This document shows, in pieces, positions 1 to 7,266 of a DNA stretch of 39,998 nt (the stretch's first letter is position 1; the number at the start of each line of letters is the position of its first letter). This DNA is from Streptomyces sp. NRRL S-118 (GTDB lineage Bacteria; Actinomycetota; Actinomycetes; Streptomycetales; Streptomycetaceae), in assembly GCF_000716335.1 (NCBI RefSeq), contig NZ_KL591002.1:47942-87939 (forward strand), read 5' to 3'. The position numbers were made by a program, and so were the translations under genes. The notes under the pieces were generated by a model that was not told the DNA's origin, ran no database searches, and saw only the letters and a program-made list of their open reading frames with translations.

Positions 1-357
1 GGGATCGACAACCTCGTCGTGCTGACCGGCGACGTGCACGTGGGGTACGCGTTCGACCTGAAGGCCGACTTCGACGACCCCGCCTCCCGCACCGTCGGCA
101 CCGAGCTCGTCGCCACCTCCATCGCCAGCGGCAAGGACGGCGCCGACCGGCCCGCCAACTGGGACAACATCACCCGGGCCAACCCGCACCTGAAGTTCTA
201 CAACGGGCGCCGCGGCTACCTCGCCGTCACGCTCGCGCCCGGGCAGGCCCGCGCCGACTTTCGGACCGTCTCCGCGGTCACCACCCCCGGCGCCCCCGTC
301 ACCACCGCCGCCTCGTTCGTCACCGAGGCCGGGAACCCCGGCCTCACACCGGTGTGA
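1..357 (+). CDS. phoD: PhoD-type alkaline phosphatase, C-terminal part
   Basis: The reading frame is open from the window edge and codes the last 118 residues of a PhoD-family metallophosphoesterase, a secreted, usually Tat-exported enzyme that releases phosphate from phosphomono- and diesters. The segment VVLTGDVHVGYAFDL matches the late metal-binding motif (TGDxH). The stretch VGTELVATSIASGKDG matches the conserved 'VGTE..TSI(S/A)SG.DG' block that follows it in PhoD. The tail RRGYLAVTLAPGQ is the usual last beta-strand region. The start, signal peptide and first metal ligands lie outside the window. The stop codon overlaps by 14 nt the tail of a decayed oxidoreductase on the other strand. 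The family call is firm; substrate and Pho regulation cannot be judged here. Confidence 0.85.
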   Translation, partial: GIDNLVVLTGDVHVGYAFDLKADFDDPASRTVGTELVATSIASGKDGADRPANWDNITRANPHLKFYNGRRGYLAVTLAPGQARADFRTVSAVTTPGAPVTTAASFVTEAGNPGLTPV

Positions 358-490
358 CCTCCGCCGGGTAGCGGACGCCGATGCGGTCCCGTACCGCGTC
401 GAGCGTCCGCATCACCGCCAGCGTCCCGTCCAGCGGCAACACCGGCGACTCGGTCCGGCCCGCCCGCAGGCACCGCATCACCTCCGCCCC
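344..490 (-). pseudogene. C-terminal remnant of a Gfo/Idh/MocA-family oxidoreductase
   Basis: The minus strand codes about 48 residues (AEVMRCLRAG, then PLDGTLAVMRTLDAVRDRIG, then VRYPAE) that look like the extreme C-terminus of Streptomyces Gfo/Idh/MocA NAD(P)-dependent sugar or inositol dehydrogenases. These enzymes normally have about 330-390 residues. Upstream, at roughly 490-515, the similarity I can recognise stops. The same frame continues as arginine- and cysteine-rich sequence that is the shadow of the exporter gene. The N-terminal Rossmann domain is absent, so this is a fragment left by a deletion or by insertion of the neighbouring DNA. The exact break point is uncertain by some 20-30 nt. 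The family call rests on memory of the conserved tail. Confidence 0.6.
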
Positions 491-576
491 CTCGGCACCT
501 TGAGATTTCAACCATTCCGGTCGAGCTGAGAGCATAGGCACCCGACTACGCCCAGGACAGCGGAACAGGAGACACG

Positions 577-2073
577 ATGCCGGAGAGCGGTCCGAGCCAC
601 ATACCCGCCGAGCGCCCCACGCAGCGCGCACAGGGCGGCGCCGCCACCCCCGGCACGCAGAACGGGACCGCCGTCCCCTGCACGCGGGAAGACCCCGGCA
701 CGCAGGAGGACACCGGCACGCAGGAGGACACCGCCGTCCCCGGAGCCCGGAAGGAGTCCGTCCCGGGCCTGCGCGGCACCCGGTCCGCACCGGCCCCCGC
801 CTCTCCCGACGTCACCCCGGCTTCCGCGCCCCCCGCCGCTCCGGTCGCCGCCGCGCGCCGTGCGAGCCTCCTGGTCACGCTCGTCCTCGGCGGGCTCACC
901 GCGCTCCCGCCGCTCTCCATGGACATGTACCTCCCGGCCCTGCCGGAGGTCACCCGGGCCCTGGGGGCGCCCGCCGCCACCGTGCAGCTCACCCTCACCG
1001 CCTGCCTCGCCGGGCTCGCGCTCGGCCAGCTCGTCGTCGGGCCCATGAGCGACAAGTGGGGGCGCCGCCGTCCTCTGCTCATCGGCATGGTCGTGTACGT
1101 CGCCGCCACCGCGGTGTGCGCCCTGGCCCCCGGCATCGAACTGCTCATCGCCTTCCGGCTGCTCCAGGGCCTCGCCGGCGCGGCGGGCATCGTGATCGCC
1201 CGGGCGGTCGTGCGCGACCTGTACGACGGGGTCGAGATGGCCCGCTTCTTCTCCACGCTCATGCTCATCTCCGGGGCCGCCCCGATCGTCGCGCCGCTCA
1301 TCGGCGGACAAGTGCTGCGGCTCACCGACTGGCGCGGCGTCTTCCACGTCCTGACCGTCGTCGGGTTCCTCCTCACCCTGGTGGTGTGGAAGTGGCTGGG
1401 TGAGACGCTGCCGCCCGAGCGACGGCACGGCGGCGGTGTCGGCGAGGCGCTGCGGACCATGCGCGGGCTGCTCGCCGACCGGATCTTCACCGGCTACCTG
1501 GTGGCCGGGTCGCTCGCCTTCGCGGCGCTGTTCGCGTACATCGCCGCCTCGCCGTTCGTGGTCCAGGAGATCCACGGCGCGTCGCCGCAGACCTTCAGCC
1601 TCCTGTTCGGCCTCAACTCCGTCGGCCTGGTCGCGGTCGGACAGATCAACGGCAAGCTGCTGGTGGGCCGGGTCAGCATGGACAAGGTGCTGGCCTTCGG
1701 GCTGGCCGTCCTCATGCTGGCCGCCGTCGGGCTGTTGCTGATGACCGGCGGTGTCTTCGGGCCCGTCGGCCTGGCGCCGGTGGCCGCGGGACTGTTCGTG
1801 CTGATGTCGGCGATGGGGCTGGTGATGCCCAACACCAACGCCCAGGCGCTGATGCGCACCCCGCACGCGGCCGGCTCGGCCTCCGCGCTGCTCGGCACGT
1901 CGTCGTTCCTGATCGGCGCGGTCGCCTCGCCGCTGGTGGGCATCGCGGGAGAGGCCACGGCCGTCCCGATGGCGGTCGTCCAGCTCGTGTGCGCCACCGG
2001 GGCGATGGGATGCTTCCTGGCGCTGTGCCGCCCCTGGCGCGCGTCGCAATCCCGCGCGCCGCAGCCCCGGTAG
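577..2073 (+). CDS. Bcr/CflA-family multidrug efflux MFS transporter with long N-terminal extension
   Basis: A 498-residue inner-membrane proton-coupled exporter of the DHA1 Bcr/CflA type. Residues ~93-490 hold twelve hydrophobic segments. The first carries the hallmark SMDMYLPALPEV, and the loop after TM2 carries the MFS motif GPMSDKWGRRRPL. Family members are usually ~400 residues. This one has about 90 extra hydrophilic residues rich in P, G, T, E and A, including a duplicated GTQEDT unit, with no recognisable domain. The ATG at 577 is chosen because AGGAG lies 5 nt upstream. Likely substrates are drugs or small metabolites, but none can be named. It sits next to a truncated oxidoreductase and an IS remnant, which fits an accessory cargo gene. 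Confidence 0.85.
   Translation: MPESGPSHIPAERPTQRAQGGAATPGTQNGTAVPCTREDPGTQEDTGTQEDTAVPGARKESVPGLRGTRSAPAPASPDVTPASAPPAAPVAAARRASLLVTLVLGGLTALPPLSMDMYLPALPEVTRALGAPAATVQLTLTACLAGLALGQLVVGPMSDKWGRRRPLLIGMVVYVAATAVCALAPGIELLIAFRLLQGLAGAAGIVIARAVVRDLYDGVEMARFFSTLMLISGAAPIVAPLIGGQVLRLTDWRGVFHVLTVVGFLLTLVVWKWLGETLPPERRHGGGVGEALRTMRGLLADRIFTGYLVAGSLAFAALFAYIAASPFVVQEIHGASPQTFSLLFGLNSVGLVAVGQINGKLLVGRVSMDKVLAFGLAVLMLAAVGLLLMTGGVFGPVGLAPVAAGLFVLMSAMGLVMPNTNAQALMRTPHAAGSASALLGTSSFLIGAVASPLVGIAGEATAVPMAVVQLVCATGAMGCFLALCRPWRASQSRAPQPR
697..732 (+). repeat. 18-nt tandem duplication inside the exporter N-terminus
   Basis: Two perfect, adjacent copies of GGCACGCAGGAGGACACC (697-714 and 715-732) code two GTQEDT units. 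A partial related copy (GGCACGCAGAACGGGACC) lies upstream at about 652-669. The 18-nt period keeps the frame, so copy number can change without breaking the gene. Confidence 0.9.
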
Positions 2074-2137
2074 GGCCCCGGTCCGGCGGGCACACCCGTA
2101 CGCCCAAGACGTGTTGCGAACCGGATCGGCGCTGGAT

Positions 2138-2166
2138 TCCGGCCATGATCCGGCCATGATCCGGCC
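2138..2166 (+). repeat. 11-nt tandem repeat in the gene-poor stretch
   Basis: The unit TCCGGCCATGA occurs about 2.6 times in a row (2138-2148, 2149-2159, then a partial copy), shortly after the exporter stop codon. No function is evident. The surrounding 2074-2732 stretch holds no gene I can support. It contains only this repeat and the IS30-like scar described separately, and looks like decayed DNA. Confidence 0.8.
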
Positions 2167-2448
2167 TTGGGGCGGCTTCGCTCAGTCCCGGTACTCGCCG
2201 GCTCGCGCAGCGTGCCGATCCCGCGACCGGGAAGGCCGTGCCGTCCCTCGCATGTCCATCCCCTCGAGGGTGCGGCCCCCGAGGCCCTGGCCACGGCGCC
2301 CGGTCCAGGGTCCCCGGCCTTCGCCCACCGAGGCGGCGGGCGGTCGTTCCCTGAGACTCATTCCCCGAGCACGCTCGCGGACCGGGTCGGCGGCAGCGGC
2401 CTGCCGCGGTAGCCGGGTCACCGGCCTATCGGTCTCGCCCAGGAGGGT

Positions 2449-2562
2449 CTTTGATCGCGGGCGCGGCCGAACGCAACAGCCGCTCACGCAGAGCGCTCGG
2501 CTGGGAAACCCAGCCGAGCGCCTGCATGAACGGCTCGCGGCCAACCAGCCGACTGCTCACTG
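2449..2562 (+). pseudogene. IS30-family transposase C-terminal remnant, frameshifted
   Basis: One frame codes AERNSRSRRALGWET and the next frame continues PAERLHERLAA. Joined, they give the typical end of an IS30-family (DDE) transposase, which commonly ends '...RPRKTLGWETPAERLHELLAA'. Restoring one C in the run at about 2509-2511 brings the halves into one frame, so a 1-nt deletion is the simplest explanation. Nothing recognisable of the catalytic DDE core or of the N-terminal HTH was found upstream, and no terminal inverted repeats were identified. This is a scar of past transposition, not an active element. Confidence 0.6.
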
Positions 2563-2732
2563 CGGCGGGCGTGAAAGTGCCCTCCTCCTGTGGTTCAGGC
2601 AGTCGACGGGCTGGGCACCATGGCTCGCAGGACGGGTGTACAGCAGTTGTTCACGCTGTTGCCCGCGTCGGCTGAGGTCAACGGGTATGCCCGTTTCCCG
2701 CTCGCCGGCGAGCCCCGGTACGTGTGCCGTCG

Positions 2733-3065
2733 TCAGAGGAGATCGAGGTCGAGGTCGAGGTCGAGCCCCGGTCCCGTCTCGGCGGCGGCACCGTTCCCGG
2801 CCGCCGTGTCCTCGCCACTGCAGATCTGCTGGATCGCAGTCGAGGTCGCCGGCCCGCTGCCGAGCAGGGTCAGGGGGCCGCCGATGTTGATGAGGCCGAA
2901 CTGGTAGGTGTCATCGCTGACCCGAGCCTCCTGGTCGCAGATGACCACGTTGCCGTCCTTGCCGTCCTGGCCTCTGTAGGAGTCGGCGACAGCGGCACCG
3001 GCTCCGAGCATGCTGAAGCTCCCGAGCATGGCAGCTACCAGGGCAGCATTCCGAAGTTTGCGCAC
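2733..3065 (-). CDS. Small secreted protein of unknown function with Asp-Leu repeat tail
   Basis: A 110-residue protein starting at GTG 3065, chosen because GGAG lies 5 nt upstream and the next residues form a classic signal peptide (VRKLRNAALVAAMLGSFSM, ending at AAVADS). The mature part has two cysteines (VVICDQ and QQICSG) that could form one disulphide, then a hydrophobic patch QFGLINIGGPLTLLGSG. It resembles in outline the small secreted proteins of the Streptomyces surface (chaplin/rodlin-like size and style), but lacks a chaplin or rodlin signature I can recognise. The last residues are LDLDLDLDLL, produced by a 6-nt DNA repeat at 2742-2765. A perfect 12-nt palindrome AGCTTGCAAGCT (3119-3130) lies upstream. 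No function is assigned. Confidence 0.75.
   Translation of the reverse strand: MRKLRNAALVAAMLGSFSMLGAGAAVADSYRGQDGKDGNVVICDQEARVSDDTYQFGLINIGGPLTLLGSGPATSTAIQQICSGEDTAAGNGAAAETGPGLDLDLDLDLL
2742..2765 (-). repeat. Hexanucleotide repeat coding Asp-Leu
   Basis: On the plus strand the unit TCGAGG recurs about four times (2743-2765), giving alternating Asp-Leu at the C-terminus of the small secreted protein. The 6-nt period preserves the frame when copies are gained or lost. Confidence 0.85.
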
Positions 3066-3118
3066 AACATCTCCACTTCCGTCGGAATCGACGTGATCAG
3101 TGAGGGTGGAACCGTACA

Positions 3119-3130
3119 AGCTTGCAAGCT
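3119..3130. promoter_or_regulatory. Perfect 12-nt palindrome upstream of the secreted-protein gene
   Basis: AGCTTGCAAGCT is fully self-complementary and A/T-richer than its surroundings. It lies about 54 nt upstream of the GTG of the small secreted protein, where an operator or promoter-proximal site could sit. A second inverted pair, CGTTT...AAACG, follows at about 3146-3161. Function is not shown by sequence alone. Confidence 0.35.
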
Positions 3131-3329
3131 AAGTCATGTTTGCCCGTTTTGAGCGAAACGCGCCGATGTGTCACTCAATTGGCGCTCTGGTGGGCGACCA
3201 CGCAAGCGGCCGGACCGGGTGCGTGCGGAGAGGGCATACGCACGAGAGAACCGCTCCTGCCTGCGTGGACCCGGGGAGCGGGAGGCCACCCGCCACGACG
3301 TCGGCGGAGTCCTCCACCGGCGAGGCACG

Positions 3330-3579
3330 CGCCCGGCCCGGAACGAGTCGCTGCCGCACGCCGTGCTGGGCGACATCGAGCGGGTGCGGCAGTTCGGCGT
3401 GGAGGACGACCACCCGTTCTTCCCTGACCGGGCTTCAACCACCACCCCGAATGCGTCGCAGAGGCACGGATGGTCGCGGCCTCCGTGCTCGACGCGCGGG
3501 GCTGTGGACGGAGTCGATGGACGACACGCAACTCCCCTTCGCGGTCCACGACCTGGTGCTCGCCGCAGAACGACAGTGA
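3330..3579 (+). pseudogene. Decayed reading frame of unknown family with two frameshifts
   Basis: Three successive plus-strand frames give protein-like segments that line up head to tail: HAVLGDIERVRQFGVEDDHP, then FNHHPECVAEARMVAASVLD, then WTESMDDTQLPFAVHDLVLA ending at a TGA at 3577-3579. Moving between segments needs two shifts of the same sense (near 3434 and 3507), consistent with single-base deletions. The composition (acidic and hydrophobic residues in alternation) looks coding, unlike the arginine- and proline-rich shadow frames around it. I do not recognise the family and cannot place the original start; coding may begin before 3330. An alternative is chance protein-like sequence. 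Confidence 0.35.
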
Positions 3580-3635
3580 GGGTCGCACGGACGCGCAAGA
3601 GGCCGGTTCCGGCCGCCGAACGTTGAACGACAAGC

Positions 3636-4958
3636 TCAGTCGCGGCGCGCGTACGCGATCAGGTGGACGCGGTCCGCCGGGTCCGTCCAGCGGAACAGTC
3701 CGACGCCCGCCACGTCCTCCTCCGGCAGGCGGACGCTGGGCGCGAGCGCCTGCGGTACGCCGGCGGCCAGGTCGATCAGGACCGGAGTGCCACCGCCGGC
3801 CAGGGCGTCGGCCGGGCCGCGCGCGCCGCTCGCGCCGTACACCACGCCCTCGTCGGTGACCGTGGTGAGCGTGAGGGGCGCGGTCCCGTCGGGGTTCTCG
3901 AAGCAGCGGCCGGTCCGGGCGTCCAGGTCGAAGGCGAGCCTGCCGGCGATCAGGTACCGCCCGCCGGGCGAGGTCACGGCCCGCGGGTACTCGCCGGGCT
4001 CGATCGCCGGCCGGTGGCACTGCACCCGTACCAGCGGCGTGCCGGTGCGCACGTCGTGCACCGCCCAGATGTCGTGGGTGGCCGCCCGCGCGGCGCCCTT
4101 CCGGTGCTGCCAGCGGGCCAGCACATGGCCGGGGGTGAACGCGGTGGGCACCCCGCTCGCCGGATCCGCGCCCGCCGGGGCCCGGTCGCGGCTCGACCAG
4201 CTCCCGCGCACCCAGAAACCGCGGGCGCCGCTGACGAGCAGGCCCTTCGGGGTCATGCCGCGCACCTCGGTCAGCGTGCGGCACGGGGCGCAGCCCTTGG
4301 GGTGGCCGAGACGGGCCGGCGGGACCCGGGTGACCTCGCCGGTGCCGGGAGCGACGACCGCGCTGCGCGCCTTGCCGTCGCTGATGACGACGCCGGGACC
4401 GGTGGCGGTCACTATCGGCGCGTCGGGCCAGGGCACCTCCACGCGCTTGCGGGTGCCGTCGGCCGCGTCGTACACGTCGAGCGAGACGAGGCTGCTCGCC
4501 GGCGTCAGCGGGTCGCCGCCGATCGTGCCGTACGACCAGACCACGAAGTACTGCCGGCCGTCCTCGGTCAGTGCCAGCAGGTGCGGCACGGCACCGGGTT
4601 CGCCGAGCGGGTGGAAGGGGCGGCCCGTCCACGCGGCCTTGCCGGTCACGACGTCGACGGCCCGCAGGCGGAAGCCGGCGTCACCGGACCGCTCGAGGTG
4701 CGCGACCAGGCCGGTGGCGGGGTCCAGGACGTGTTCGCCCGCGATGTCCGGGAGCTCCCAGCCGTGGGCGGTGTCGTACGCGGCGGGGACGGTGAGCCGG
4801 GTCGCCGGGCCGGTGCTCGAGCGCGCGGACGTCGTGGGTGCGGGGCTGCTCGCGCCCTCGGGATCGTCAGGGCCGCCGCCGCAGGTGGAGAGCAGGAGAA
4901 TCAGGGCCAGGACGGCCACGCCGGCCACCAGGGCGGCGCGCACGATCCTCTGTCTCAT
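3636..4958 (-). CDS. Membrane-anchored or secreted beta-propeller-like protein
   Basis: A 440-residue protein. Start ATG 4958 follows a G-rich Shine-Dalgarno-like run (GGGGGGA). Residues ~6-25 form a single hydrophobic segment (VRAALVAGVAVLALILLLST) followed by CGGG, which could be a weak lipobox or a signal anchor. A low-complexity Pro/Thr/Ser linker follows. The rest reads as repeated beta-strand units around phrases such as AVDVVTGKAAWTGRPF, VSLDVYDAADGTR, IWAVHDVRTGTPLV and FDLDARTGRCFE. These are typical of PQQ-like/WD-like propeller blades seen in extracytoplasmic Streptomyces proteins. A CAPCRT pair of cysteines sits mid-protein. It is transcribed divergently from the Rsm22-like gene. 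Function is unknown; a scaffold or ligand-binding role is inference. Confidence 0.65.
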   Translation of the reverse strand: MRQRIVRAALVAGVAVLALILLLSTCGGGPDDPEGASSPAPTTSARSSTGPATRLTVPAAYDTAHGWELPDIAGEHVLDPATGLVAHLERSGDAGFRLRAVDVVTGKAAWTGRPFHPLGEPGAVPHLLALTEDGRQYFVVWSYGTIGGDPLTPASSLVSLDVYDAADGTRKRVEVPWPDAPIVTATGPGVVISDGKARSAVVAPGTGEVTRVPPARLGHPKGCAPCRTLTEVRGMTPKGLLVSGARGFWVRGSWSSRDRAPAGADPASGVPTAFTPGHVLARWQHRKGAARAATHDIWAVHDVRTGTPLVRVQCHRPAIEPGEYPRAVTSPGGRYLIAGRLAFDLDARTGRCFENPDGTAPLTLTTVTDEGVVYGASGARGPADALAGGGTPVLIDLAAGVPQALAPSVRLPEEDVAGVGLFRWTDPADRVHLIAYARRD

Positions 4959-5079
4959 GGTCCCCCCGCGAGCACGGCGCCGGCCGGCCACCGCGTCACG
5001 GTCACCGCCCCGGCCATCGGATCAACGGCGGTCAGCCTAGCAACGCGGACCACCCCCGGGGGCCGCCTACGATGGGTCG

Positions 5080-6069
5080 GTGAACCTCTCCCTGTCCCCC
5101 GCGGAAGCGCTGCGCGACGCCCTGGCCGGGCTGCTCGACGGGCTGCCGCCGACCAAGGCCGCGCAGGCCGTCGACCGGCTCATCGCCAGCTACCGCGGGA
5201 CGACCCCGACCGACGCACCCGTGCTGCGCGACCGGTCCGACGTCGTCGCGTACGCCGCGTACCGGATGCCGGCGACGTTCGAGGCGGTACGGGCCGCGCT
5301 GGGGGCGCTGCGGGACGCGGCACCGGAGTGGGTGCCGGGCACGCACACCGACATCGGGGGCGGCACGGGCGCGGCGAGCTGGGCCGTCGCCGAGGCGTGG
5401 GACTCCGCGGCGCGCACCACCGTCCTGGACTGGGCGGAGCCGGCGCTCGCGCTGGGGCGCGAGCTGGCGGCCGTCTCGGGCGTGCCGGGGCTGACGGGCG
5501 CCGCTTGGCAGCGCTCTCGCATCAGTGCGGCGCTCCGCATCGAGAGCAGTGATCTCGTCACCGTCTCGTACGTGCTCAAGGAGCTCACCGAACAGGACCG
5601 CGCCGCCGTCGTCACCGAGGCCGCGCGCGCCGCGCAGGCCGTCGTGATCGTGGAACCCGGCACACCCGATGGCTACGCCCGGATCATCGCCGCCCGCGAC
5701 GCGCTCGTCGCCGCCGGCCTGCGCATCGCCGCGCCCTGCCCGCACAGCGCGGCCTGCCCCATCGAACCCGGCACGGACTGGTGCCACTTCGCCGCCCGCG
5801 TCAGCCGCTCCTCCCTCCACCGCCAGGTCAAGGGCGGTTCGCTGGCGTACGAGGACGAGAAGTTCAGCTACGTCGTGGCGACCCGGTTCCCCGTCGCGCC
5901 CGCGCCCGCGCGCGTCACCCGCAAGCCGCAGATCCGCAAGGGGCAGGTGCTGCTCGACCTGTGCACCGAGGGCGACGGGCTGCGCCGCGACACCGTCACC
6001 AAGCGGCACGGCGCGCTCTACAAGGCGGCGCGGGACGCCGCCTGGGGCGACGAGTGGCCGCCCCGCTGA
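5080..6069 (+). CDS. Rsm22/METTL17-type ribosomal small-subunit SAM methyltransferase-like protein
   Basis: A 329-residue protein of the Rsm22 family, SAM-binding proteins that act on or assist assembly of the ribosomal small subunit. The SAM site is HTDIGGGTGAASWAVAE (residues ~88-104), followed by the acidic DWAEPALALGRELA. Four cysteines are placed as in the [4Fe-4S] site known for METTL17/Rsm22: CPHSAACPIEPGTDWCHF gives three, and LLDLC near the C-terminus gives the fourth. The start is GTG 5080. There is no Shine-Dalgarno, but TACGAT at 5068-5073 lies 6 nt upstream, so the message is probably leaderless. The neighbours are unrelated genes. Catalytic activity versus a purely structural role is unsettled for this family. 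Confidence 0.85.
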   Translation: MNLSLSPAEALRDALAGLLDGLPPTKAAQAVDRLIASYRGTTPTDAPVLRDRSDVVAYAAYRMPATFEAVRAALGALRDAAPEWVPGTHTDIGGGTGAASWAVAEAWDSAARTTVLDWAEPALALGRELAAVSGVPGLTGAAWQRSRISAALRIESSDLVTVSYVLKELTEQDRAAVVTEAARAAQAVVIVEPGTPDGYARIIAARDALVAAGLRIAAPCPHSAACPIEPGTDWCHFAARVSRSSLHRQVKGGSLAYEDEKFSYVVATRFPVAPAPARVTRKPQIRKGQVLLDLCTEGDGLRRDTVTKRHGALYKAARDAAWGDEWPPR

Positions 6070-6168
6070 AGGCCCTCCGCCCGGCGGGCCACCGCACGCC
6101 CGGCCGATGAGGCGACAGGGCGGGGCCACGCGGTGACCGCTCGCCGGTGACGGTTGCCGCCGGCGTGC

Positions 6169-6257
6169 CGGCGGCGCGAGGCACCGGGCCCGCCCGGCGA
6201 CGGCCCCGGTCCCATCGGGACCTGCCGGCGGCGGCGCGAGGCACCGGGCCCGCCCGG
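6169..6257. repeat. 29-nt direct repeat with 60-nt period, plus short 16-nt repeats
   Basis: The 29-nt segment starting CGGCGGCGCGAGGCACCGGG occurs at 6169-6197 and again at 6229-6257, exactly 60 nt apart. A second pair, GCCTACGGCAGGTC, occurs at 6373-6386 and 6389-6402 (16-nt period). Both lie in the 381-nt gene-free stretch 6070-6450 between convergent genes, which otherwise holds only the strong hairpin at 6394-6427. Confidence 0.8.
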
Positions 6258-6393
6258 TCCACCCGAGCCGCCGCCCGCTGCGCGCGCTGCTGCGCCGGGC
6301 GGCCGCCGTGATGCCTCCGGGAAGTACTGCTCCGGCAGGTTCGCCCTCCGAAGGCGCGGCCCCGCAGGTCGCGCCTACGGCAGGTCCCGCCTA

Positions 6394-6427
6394 CGGCAGG
6401 TCGCGGCCCAGGGGCCGCGACCTGCCG
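6394..6427. terminator. Strong 15-bp hairpin between convergent genes
   Basis: CGGCAGGTCGCGGCC and its exact reverse complement flank the 4-nt loop CAGG, 24 nt downstream of the ddaH stop. No T-run follows, as is usual in Streptomyces. It probably ends ddaH transcripts and perhaps also those from the plus-strand methyltransferase gene. Confidence 0.7.
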
Positions 6428-6450
6428 TGCGGTTCCTGCGGGGCCGGGCC

Positions 6451-7266
6451 TCAGGCCCGCAGTTCCTGGGTGCAGCACTTCACGCTGCCGCCGCCCTTGA
6501 GCAGCTCGCCCAGGTCCATGCCGACCGGCTCGAAGCCGCGCTCCCGCAGCGGCCGGAAGAGCCCCACCGCTGCTTGCGGCAGCAGCACGTGCCTGCCGTC
6601 GCTCACCGCGTTCAGCCCGAGCGCCGCCGCGTCCTCCTCCTCGGCGATCAGCGCGTCGGGGAAGAGCCGGCGGAGCACGGCGCGGCTGCCGGGGGAGAAG
6701 GCGCCGGGGTAGTACATGATCTCGTCGGCCGCGTCGTCCAGGACGCACAGCGCCGTGTCGAGGTGGTAGTAGCGAGGGTCCACCAGCTCCAGGCCGATCA
6801 CCGGCCGGCCGAAGAACTCCTGGGCCTCGTCGTGCGACAGGGGACTGGAGCGGAAACCCCGCCCCGCCAGGATCCAGGAGGCGGTGACCGCGAAATCGCC
6901 CTCGCCCTCGTTGATGTGGTCGGGTTCGTGGATGTCGGTGAAGCCGTGCGCCCGGAACCAGGCGCCGTGGACCGCGGCCTCCGGAACCCGCTCGGCGTGC
7001 GCGAACCGCGCGAGCAGCACGCGGCCGTCGATGACGGTGGCGCCGTTGGCGGCGAACACCATGTCCGGCAGGTCGGTCCGGGGCTCCAGCAGCTCGACCG
7101 TGTGGCCGAGGGAGAGGTACCGGTCGCGCAGGTCTTCCCATTGGGTGAGGGCGAGCGGCAGGTCGACCGGTTTCGCCGGATCCATCCACGGGTTGATGGA
7201 GTAGGTCACCCTGAAGTGCGCGGGTGGGCACATCAGGTAGCGGCGGGGTGATGCGTCACGAGGCAA
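6451..7266 (-). CDS. ddaH: N(G),N(G)-dimethylarginine dimethylaminohydrolase
   Basis: A 271-residue cytosolic hydrolase of the amidinotransferase fold that converts methylated arginines to citrulline plus an amine. The family triad is visible: acidic residues in HINEGEGDFAV, the histidine in RYYHLDTALCVLD, and the nucleophilic cysteine near the C-terminus in GGGSVKCCTQEL. The substrate-guiding N-terminal region (YSINPWMDP, PDMVFAANGATV) is intact. The chosen start is TTG 7266, because a full GAGGAG lies 6 nt upstream (7273-7278). Upstream ATGs such as 7311 have no ribosome site. The length then matches the family. It faces a divergent TetR regulator, which probably controls it. Ornithine/arginine-related activities are possible alternatives. 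Confidence 0.85.
   Translation of the reverse strand: MPRDASPRRYLMCPPAHFRVTYSINPWMDPAKPVDLPLALTQWEDLRDRYLSLGHTVELLEPRTDLPDMVFAANGATVIDGRVLLARFAHAERVPEAAVHGAWFRAHGFTDIHEPDHINEGEGDFAVTASWILAGRGFRSSPLSHDEAQEFFGRPVIGLELVDPRYYHLDTALCVLDDAADEIMYYPGAFSPGSRAVLRRLFPDALIAEEEDAAALGLNAVSDGRHVLLPQAAVGLFRPLRERGFEPVGMDLGELLKGGGSVKCCTQELRA

Noticed and set aside
2493..2521. Perfect 13-bp inverted repeat with AAA loop, at first taken as a terminator
   Set aside because: It falls exactly on the ALGWETPAER codons of the IS30 transposase remnant, so coding coincidence explains it better. It is also far from any stop codon it could serve.
2111..2890. 259-residue plus-strand open frame in the gene-poor stretch
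   Set aside because: It has arginine/proline/serine composition without motifs and spans one half of the IS30 scar and the end of the secreted-protein gene. No ribosome site fits.
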